From: JBBPZK01 sp965219175
GTDB taxonomy: Bacteria > Actinomycetota > Rubrobacteria > Rubrobacterales > Rubrobacteraceae
Assembly: GCA_965219175.1 (NCBI GenBank)
Contig: CBDCNI010000001.1
Coordinates: 2,790,001 to 2,854,000, forward strand
Direction of reading: 5' to 3'
Length of the DNA stretch: 64,000 nucleotides
Shown here: piece by piece, positions 59,263 through 64,000 of the stretch
How positions within the stretch are numbered: position 1 is the stretch's first letter
Layout: each line of letters opens with the position of its first letter
Translations under genes and position numbers: made by a program
Notes under the pieces: generated by a model
What the model was told of the DNA's origin: nothing
Seen by the model: only the letters and a program-made list of their open reading frames with translations
The model's database searches: none

Positions 59263-59721
59263 ATGGCTGGTGTGGTCGAGGAGATCTACGTTACCCCGAA
59301 GGGGAGCGAGGCGATGGAGCGGGTACAGGAGATACGGGCCGTCGAAGGCTGCGGCCTGGAAGGCGACCGCTATTGCGAGGGTACGGGTTACTGGACGCGG
59401 TACGGAGACGTGTGCGAAGTCACCCTGATAGAAAGTGAAGACCTGGACGAGATAGAGCGGGAGATGGGCCTGAGCGTAAAGAACGGCGAGCACCGGCGCA
59501 ACATCGTGACCAGCGGCATCCGGCTCTCGGAGTTGCGCGGCAACAGGTTCCGTATCGGCGAGGCCGTGCTGGAGTACGATCGTCCGCGCCCGCCGTGCCG
59601 CCACGTCCAGGACATGACCGAACGGGGCATGACGAAAGCCCTGAGACGCCGGGGCGGACACTGCGTCAAGGTCGTCGAGGGCGGACGTATCAGCGCGCGG
59701 GATGAGATCGTACTGCTTTAG
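59263..59721 (+). CDS. MOSC domain protein (stand-alone)
   Basis: The 152-residue protein is a minimal MOSC domain: VEGCGLEGDRYCEGTGYW, CEVTLIESEDL, HRRNIVTSGI and the conserved cysteine in RPRPPCRHVQDMT. It may move a sulfur or handle a metal-sulfur group; the substrate is unknown. The ATG at 59263 has GGAGAGGAG seven bases upstream. It is convergent with the carboxypeptidase gene. Confidence 0.85.
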   Translation: MAGVVEEIYVTPKGSEAMERVQEIRAVEGCGLEGDRYCEGTGYWTRYGDVCEVTLIESEDLDEIEREMGLSVKNGEHRRNIVTSGIRLSELRGNRFRIGEAVLEYDRPRPPCRHVQDMTERGMTKALRRRGGHCVKVVEGGRISARDEIVLL

Positions 59722-59742
59722 ATAGCGGAGAGTTCCCGCACC

Positions 59743-60945
59743 CTATTTGACCAGGCCGCCGAGCCAGTTTCCGACGCCCTGCACCCATCCCCCAACCGTG
59801 TAACGCGCCTTCTGCGTCAGGGAGGCTCCCTGGTAGCCTTTGCCGGCGACCAGCGGGCTCTGCCCGATGCTCTTACCGTTCACGAGGACTTTCACCTCAC
59901 CCAGCTTCTGGCCCGCGCTCGCCTGGGCCGGGAGCTGCGACACGCTTACCTTACGTTCGATCTTGGATCCCTTGCCAACGAGACCCTTGACCCCATTCTT
60001 CGCGGAGAGCGTCACGGACTTATCCCGACGGTAGGGTAACTCGACCTTCTCGTAGGTCTTTCCCTTATCGAGCAACGAACGATGTTCGTAAGTGTCGAAG
60101 CCGTAGTTGAGTATGTCCTCGGTGGCAGAGTAGCGGTCCTTGGCGTCCATGACGACGGAGATGTACGACTCGTTCCTTTTTTCGGCGGATCCCACGAGGA
60201 CCTCGCCCGCCTTCGGCGTAGTCCCTGTCTTAATGCCGTTCGCCGGAGGATAGGTGCCGAGAAGCTCATCAGTGTTGAGAAGAGGTATCTTCCTGTCCTG
60301 GGTGGTTATGGAAGTCTGTTGGGTGTCTACGGCTTTTGCGAAGACCTTGTACTTCATAGCGGCGCGGGCCATGGTCGCGAGGTCGCGGGCGCTGGTGTAC
60401 TGTCCTTTGCTGTCGAGGCCGGCCGGGTTCTGGAAGTGGGTGTTCTTGAGGCCCATCGAGGAAGCCTGGTCGTTCATCATCTTCACGAAACGCTTGGAGT
60501 CGCCGTCGCCGAGGTTGTCCGCGAGGGCGTAGGCGGCGTCTATCCCGGATGGAATGAGGGACGCTTCTATAAGCTCTTTGTAGCTGACCTTGTCGTAGGG
60601 ATAGAGACCGACGTTGCTGTAAGGAGGTTTCGCGTAGGAGGCGGCGTTCGGGGTGACGGTGACCTCTTTATCCAGGTTCTGGACCTTCTTTAGAACTACG
60701 AGGGTCGTCATGATCTTGGTGGTCGAGGCCATCGCCCGCTGTTCGTCCGGGTTCTTGCCCACCAGATACTGCCCGGTGCGCGCGTCTTCCAGCACCCACG
60801 ACTTCACGTCCGGCTTGGGCGGGCTCGGGGCTTTCGTTCCCTGGGCCAGGGCCGTTCCGGGCGAGACGAGCAACAGCGCCAACAACAACAGCGCGAGCGC
60901 GACCTTCAACGGAAACCATCTCATTGTCCTGGAACTCTCCGTCAC
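59743..60945 (-). CDS. D-alanyl-D-alanine carboxypeptidase (PBP5/DacA type)
   Basis: The 400-residue exported enzyme trims the terminal D-Ala of peptidoglycan stem peptides. It has a signal sequence (cleavage after GTALA), then Ser-Lys in MASTTKIMT, SGI-D-A in the place of SxN (IPSGIDAAYAL), and KTG in NGIKTGTTPKAG. A C-terminal beta domain and an amphipathic tail (WVQGVGNWLGGLV) would hold it to the membrane. SGN is usual for the middle motif, so Ile is an oddity. The start is a GTG with AGGAG four bases upstream. Confidence 0.88.
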   Translation of the reverse strand: MTESSRTMRWFPLKVALALLLLALLLVSPGTALAQGTKAPSPPKPDVKSWVLEDARTGQYLVGKNPDEQRAMASTTKIMTTLVVLKKVQNLDKEVTVTPNAASYAKPPYSNVGLYPYDKVSYKELIEASLIPSGIDAAYALADNLGDGDSKRFVKMMNDQASSMGLKNTHFQNPAGLDSKGQYTSARDLATMARAAMKYKVFAKAVDTQQTSITTQDRKIPLLNTDELLGTYPPANGIKTGTTPKAGEVLVGSAEKRNESYISVVMDAKDRYSATEDILNYGFDTYEHRSLLDKGKTYEKVELPYRRDKSVTLSAKNGVKGLVGKGSKIERKVSVSQLPAQASAGQKLGEVKVLVNGKSIGQSPLVAGKGYQGASLTQKARYTVGGWVQGVGNWLGGLVK

Positions 60946-61258
60946 CAGACTCCTCTCGTCTACGTCGGTCCACGCGGTAGATCTCCAACGAGTCTATTTT
61001 GCACGGATCACGGGCGGACGACCACCCCATCTCCTGCTTTTTCTAGGTGCGACGCCGGAAAACTTTCGGGTTGTCAGCTCGCCCGGCGGGCCGGCGAGGG
61101 TAGAGAAGAGGCAAAAGCGCTTTTATTGTCGCTTCTTGTGAACGAGTTTATTTGCTAAACACCGGCTTGGGGGATAAATTAGGGGTGTTGGAAATAGGCG
61201 GTAAATCCGCGCGATGACTTGTGACTCGGCATCCTACAGAACAGGGAGCGGGCTGTAT
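60946..61258. other. Intergenic region upstream of the stress fusion gene
   Basis: No gene is supported. It contains a CTCGCC/GGCGAG hairpin near 61078 and an AT-rich stretch from 61110. A probable promoter for the rightward gene lies at 61152-61180. Confidence 0.4.
61152..61180 (+). promoter_or_regulatory. Possible promoter of the Usp fusion gene
   Basis: TTGCTA and TAAATT are separated by 17 bases and lie 78 bases before the chosen ATG. The leader would be about 70 bases. Confidence 0.35.
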
Positions 61259-63619
61259 ATGTACAAAGAGATCTACGTTCCGGTAGACAACTCGGATTAT
61301 TCTAACCAGGCGTGCGTTATAGGTGTGGACGTGGCGCGCAAGTTCGGCGGACGCGTCGCGGGCTGTCACGCCTACGCCGCCAAGATGCACGACGTGCGCT
61401 TCCGTCAGATGGAGAGCGGCCTCCCCGAGGAGTTCCGCGACGAAGACGAGATGAAGCGGCAGCGTAAGATCCACGACCAGCTCATCACCAAAGGGCTGGA
61501 GATCATCACCGACTCCTACATAGACGTGCTGGAGCCACTCTGCGAGAAGTACGACGTGGAGCTGGTGCGCCGCTCGCTGGAAGGCAAGAACTTCAAGGTT
61601 ATCGCAGAAGACGTGAACGACGGCGACTACGACCTGGTCGTCATAGGCGCGATGGGCATGGCCGCCGTTAAGGACACCGTGCTCGGTACGGTGACGGAGA
61701 GGATCGTACGTCGCGTCAAGCACGCCGACACCATGATCGTCAAAGACCTCGACCGCTCCCCCTTCGAGCACATCGTCGTCGCCGTGGACGGCTCGGCCAA
61801 ATCGCTCGGCGGCCTGAAGCGGGCTATCGAGCTGGCTCGGGACTTCGGCGGGACGGTAGAGGCGATCAGCGTCTTCGACCCGTACTTCCACTACGCGATG
61901 TTCCACTCTATCGCCGGTGTTTTGAGTTCGAAGGCTCAGAAAGTGTTCCGGTTCAAGGAGCAGGAGAAGCTGCACGAGGAGATCATCGACTCCGGGCTCG
62001 CCAAGATCTACACCGCGCATTTGGAGGTCGCCAAGAAGATCGCCGCCGACGAGGGTGTCGAGCTAAAGACGACGCTGCTCGCGGGCAAGCCGTTCGAGCA
62101 GACGATGAAGTACGTGAACGAGGTCAACCCGACGCTCGTGGTGATGGGTCGCATCGGCTACCACTCCGACGAAGAGATGGACATCGGCGGCAACACCGAG
62201 AACATGATGCGCTACCTGAACACGAACATCCTGGTCGGCAACTACGAGTTCCAGGCCCCGGACCTTTACACCGCCGCCGAGCACATGACCTGGACCAAAG
62301 AGGCTCTCGGCCGGATGGACCGGGTGCCGGGCTTCGTGGTCGGCATGGCGACCGGCGCGATCCTCCGCTACGCCATCGAAAAGGGCTACACTGTCATAAC
62401 GGCGGGCGTCATAGACGAGGTCATAAAGAACATCCTCCCGCCGGGTGCGATGGAGTCGATGCACGCCATCGGAGACCAGATCCGCGAACAGGAAGCCGCC
62501 GGTGAAGAGGCACCGATAGACGCCCTGTTCCAAGACTTCGACGAGCGCTCCGCCAACAAGAAGAAGGCAAACGGCAACGGATCGTCCAACGGCAACGGCA
62601 ATGATTCCGGCAACGACCACGACGCTGCGGCGAAGGAGGAGATCTTCGCCTCCGGCGCGGGTGGTTTCGGCAAGAGCGAGGACCAGGGCGATATCGTGGG
62701 CGTCTCCGAAGAGGTGCAGGAGGAGATCCGCCGTGCCGCCCAGGGCCACGACCGCTACGAGTGCGACGTGTGCCGCTACGTCGCCAAGGGCATGCCCGCC
62801 CGCTGCCCGGTCTGCGCCTCCGACCCGACCCACTTCCACGCCGTGGACGCCAACATAGCGACCACCGGCGAGGGCGACAACCTCAACCTCTCCGAAGTCT
62901 ACGACGGCCGCGAACTCCACTGGACCGACGAAGCCCAGGCCCTCCTCGACAGCCTCGACGAGTGGCAGGAGCAGCGCCGGGTAAAGGCCCGCGTAGAGAA
63001 GAGCGCCCTGAAGAAAGGCTACACAACCGTAACCCGCGAGTACGTCGAGCAGCAGTACCGCGAGGAGACCGGCCGCGAAGCCCCCGAGGTGGCGAGCGCC
63101 AAGCCGCAGGCGAACGGTTGCCCGGTAAGCACCGCAAAGACAAAGGTGCAGGAGACATCCGGCGCGAGTTGCCCCGTAGACCACAGCTCCTTCATGAAGG
63201 CCGGGACGCAGGTCCCAGAGGGCGGCTCGAAAGAGTTCACCTGGACCGACGACGCGATAACGCGGCTGGAGCGGGCGCCGAAGGGCTTTATGCGGAACAT
63301 CTCGCGCAACATGACCGAGAAGCTCGCCCGCGAGCAGGGCGTGACGTACATAGACCTCCCTCTGGTCGAGGACTCGCTCTCCGGGGCGCGCACCACGATG
63401 GAGGACGTCATAACCGGCAAGGTCTCGATAGCAGACCTGGCGAAAGACACGGGCGAGAAAATAGAGGCCGAAGAAGGCGGAGCCCCGCACCCGGTCCTGA
63501 CCGTAACGATGGTCTGCACGACCTGCGGCGAGGAAGCCGAGGGAATGGCTCCCCCCGAGGAGTGCCCCGTCTGCGGCGCCCCCGGCGAGGGCTTCGAGGA
63601 GAAAGAGCCGGTCAGCTAG
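61259..63619 (+). CDS. Universal stress / PCP-reductase / rubredoxin multidomain protein
   Basis: The 786-residue soluble protein has two UspA domains (about 1-162 and 168-328; EIYVPVDNSDYS, IVVAVDGSAKSLG). A PCP-reductase-like helical unit follows (344-390, WTKEALGRMDRVPGFV). A low-complexity Asn/Gly linker leads to a rubredoxin-like zinc/iron ribbon (500-528, CDVC and CPVC). Two further PCP-reductase-like units (554-600 and 661-706) and a final ribbon (752-778, CTTC and CPVC) complete it. The ribbons suggest electron transfer or metal binding. A ferredoxin gene lies 102 bases downstream. The ATG at 61259 is preferred over 61214 because the Usp domain starts there. The reaction is unknown. 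Confidence 0.8.
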   Translation: MYKEIYVPVDNSDYSNQACVIGVDVARKFGGRVAGCHAYAAKMHDVRFRQMESGLPEEFRDEDEMKRQRKIHDQLITKGLEIITDSYIDVLEPLCEKYDVELVRRSLEGKNFKVIAEDVNDGDYDLVVIGAMGMAAVKDTVLGTVTERIVRRVKHADTMIVKDLDRSPFEHIVVAVDGSAKSLGGLKRAIELARDFGGTVEAISVFDPYFHYAMFHSIAGVLSSKAQKVFRFKEQEKLHEEIIDSGLAKIYTAHLEVAKKIAADEGVELKTTLLAGKPFEQTMKYVNEVNPTLVVMGRIGYHSDEEMDIGGNTENMMRYLNTNILVGNYEFQAPDLYTAAEHMTWTKEALGRMDRVPGFVVGMATGAILRYAIEKGYTVITAGVIDEVIKNILPPGAMESMHAIGDQIREQEAAGEEAPIDALFQDFDERSANKKKANGNGSSNGNGNDSGNDHDAAAKEEIFASGAGGFGKSEDQGDIVGVSEEVQEEIRRAAQGHDRYECDVCRYVAKGMPARCPVCASDPTHFHAVDANIATTGEGDNLNLSEVYDGRELHWTDEAQALLDSLDEWQEQRRVKARVEKSALKKGYTTVTREYVEQQYREETGREAPEVASAKPQANGCPVSTAKTKVQETSGASCPVDHSSFMKAGTQVPEGGSKEFTWTDDAITRLERAPKGFMRNISRNMTEKLAREQGVTYIDLPLVEDSLSGARTTMEDVITGKVSIADLAKDTGEKIEAEEGGAPHPVLTVTMVCTTCGEEAEGMAPPEECPVCGAPGEGFEEKEPVS

Positions 63620-63672
63620 TCAGCCGGTCAGCACCTCAGCCTTCTCGCTGACGAGCTGGATAGAAACTTTGC

Positions 63673-63705
63673 AGGCCCCGGTCTCACACGCGAGAACCGG
63701 GGCCT
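63673..63705 (+). terminator. Hairpin between the stress fusion and ferredoxin genes
   Basis: Perfect ten-base arms AGGCCCCGGT/ACCGGGGCCT surround a 13-base loop, followed by CTCTCTC rather than a true T-run. It may be a terminator or an attenuator lowering read-through into the ferredoxin gene, whose ribosome site begins ten bases later. Confidence 0.5.
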
Positions 63706-63721
63706 CTCTCACAGGAGGATC

Positions 63722-63991
63722 ATGGCGAAGACCCACAAAGTAACCTTCCAGAAGAGCGGCCTCACCATAGACGTGGCCGAGGACGAGTACATCCTAGAAG
63801 CAGGTGAGGAAGCCGGCCTCAACCTCCCCTACGACTGCCGCAGCGGAACCTGTACCACCTGCATCCAGAAGTGCGTAGAAGGTGAGATCGACCAGGACTT
63901 AGCCTTCGCCCTCGACGACGAGGACGAGGAAAAAGGCCTCCGCCTAATCTGCATTGGGAGTCCTTTGACCGATGTGGTGCTGGACGCTTGA
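63722..63991 (+). CDS. Plant-type [2Fe-2S] ferredoxin
   Basis: The 89-residue electron carrier has the plant-type cluster motif in DCRSGTCTTCIQKC, with the last ligand in LICIGSP (C-x4-C-x2-C and a distant C). It is acidic, with a cluster of Asp/Glu near residues 65-72 that typically docks a reductase. AGGAGG lies just before the ATG. Position after the rubredoxin-bearing fusion suggests they share electrons; that is inference. Confidence 0.92.
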   Translation: MAKTHKVTFQKSGLTIDVAEDEYILEAGEEAGLNLPYDCRSGTCTTCIQKCVEGEIDQDLAFALDDEDEEKGLRLICIGSPLTDVVLDA

Positions 63992-64000
63992 TCGGTTGGC

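Noticed and set aside
62063..63490. A 475-codon minus-strand frame opposite the Usp fusion gene
   Set aside because: It is antisense to a gene with clear domains and has low-complexity composition without motifs.
1..64000. CRISPR arrays
   Set aside because: No set of short direct repeats with regular unique spacers was seen. The repeats found are coding repeats, IS ends, one tandem duplication and one direct-repeat pair.

Overview
This window comes from a GC-rich actinobacterium, most likely a Rubrobacter or close relative. The inference rests on gene content and style and was not tested by any search. The visible signs are strongly GC-biased third positions, heavy use of GTG and TTG starts behind good Shine-Dalgarno sites, several leaderless promoters, an FAD-dependent ThyX, a MarP-like CvpA-protease, LPxTG-type surface proteins, and a universal-stress / PCP-reductase / rubredoxin fusion. 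The genes are mostly chromosomal housekeeping and stress genes, with one clearly foreign, decaying island.

1-12 kb: the end of a lipoamide-dehydrogenase-like flavoprotein, thyX and a MOSC protein come first. A co-directional regulatory cluster follows on the minus strand. Its order in transcription is a STAS-ATPase fusion, a STAS-like winged-helix protein, a recombination-like protein, two tiny paralogous zinc-ribbon proteins and a sigma-70 factor. Next are a DUF7002 gene broken by one in-frame stop, a GNAT enzyme with no standard start codon, tRNA-Lys(CTT), a Met-rich surface protein, tRNA-Ser(TGA), nth, pgi and a DUF4396 membrane protein.

12-27 kb: msrB, a Cys-rich ATC-hydrolase-like protein, a DUF3267 membrane metalloprotease and a soluble sulfite-oxidase-fold protein are followed by a four-gene exopolysaccharide operon (TPR protein, Wzz-like protein, CpsD-like ATPase, O-antigen ligase/polymerase). 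Then come an LPDTG surface protein, a CAP protein, a serine hydrolase, an EAL protein with a clipped GGDEF domain, and a seven-PAS GGDEF protein. A 57-bp direct repeat brackets the two cyclic-di-GMP genes and contains a fossil tail of a neighbouring gene.

27-45 kb, the most interesting part: an M20 peptidase and an unknown protein precede a NurA-HerA pair (29.4-32.6 kb). An Mre11-Rad50 (SbcD-SbcC) pair lies at 40.9-44.9 kb. These four proteins form one end-processing operon in archaea. Here they lie on the same strand, separated by about 8 kb of acquired DNA. That insert holds an AT-rich PIN-acetyltransferase-EVE-like protein, an ASCH protein, two small conserved proteins, and a PaeR7I/XhoI-type restriction-modification system. 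It also holds a PD-(D/E)XK gene split by an IS1595-type element, a VOC gene split by a second IS, and a hicAB pair with frameshifted hicA. Both IS-split genes can be rejoined in frame by removing the element and one target duplication. SbcD has no AUG, GUG or UUG in front of its first catalytic motif and appears to start at AUA.

45-64 kb: ordinary chromosome with a VOC protein, two bacterial PH-domain membrane proteins, rlmN, the MarP-like protease, small membrane and coiled-coil proteins, a DUF4385 protein, a glutathione transferase, an AtoE-type transporter, an amidase, two TauE/SafE permeases around a CoA-transferase and a gamma-carbonic-anhydrase-like protein, a TPR protein, a second MOSC protein, a D,D-carboxypeptidase, the Usp/PCP-reductase/rubredoxin fusion and a plant-type ferredoxin.
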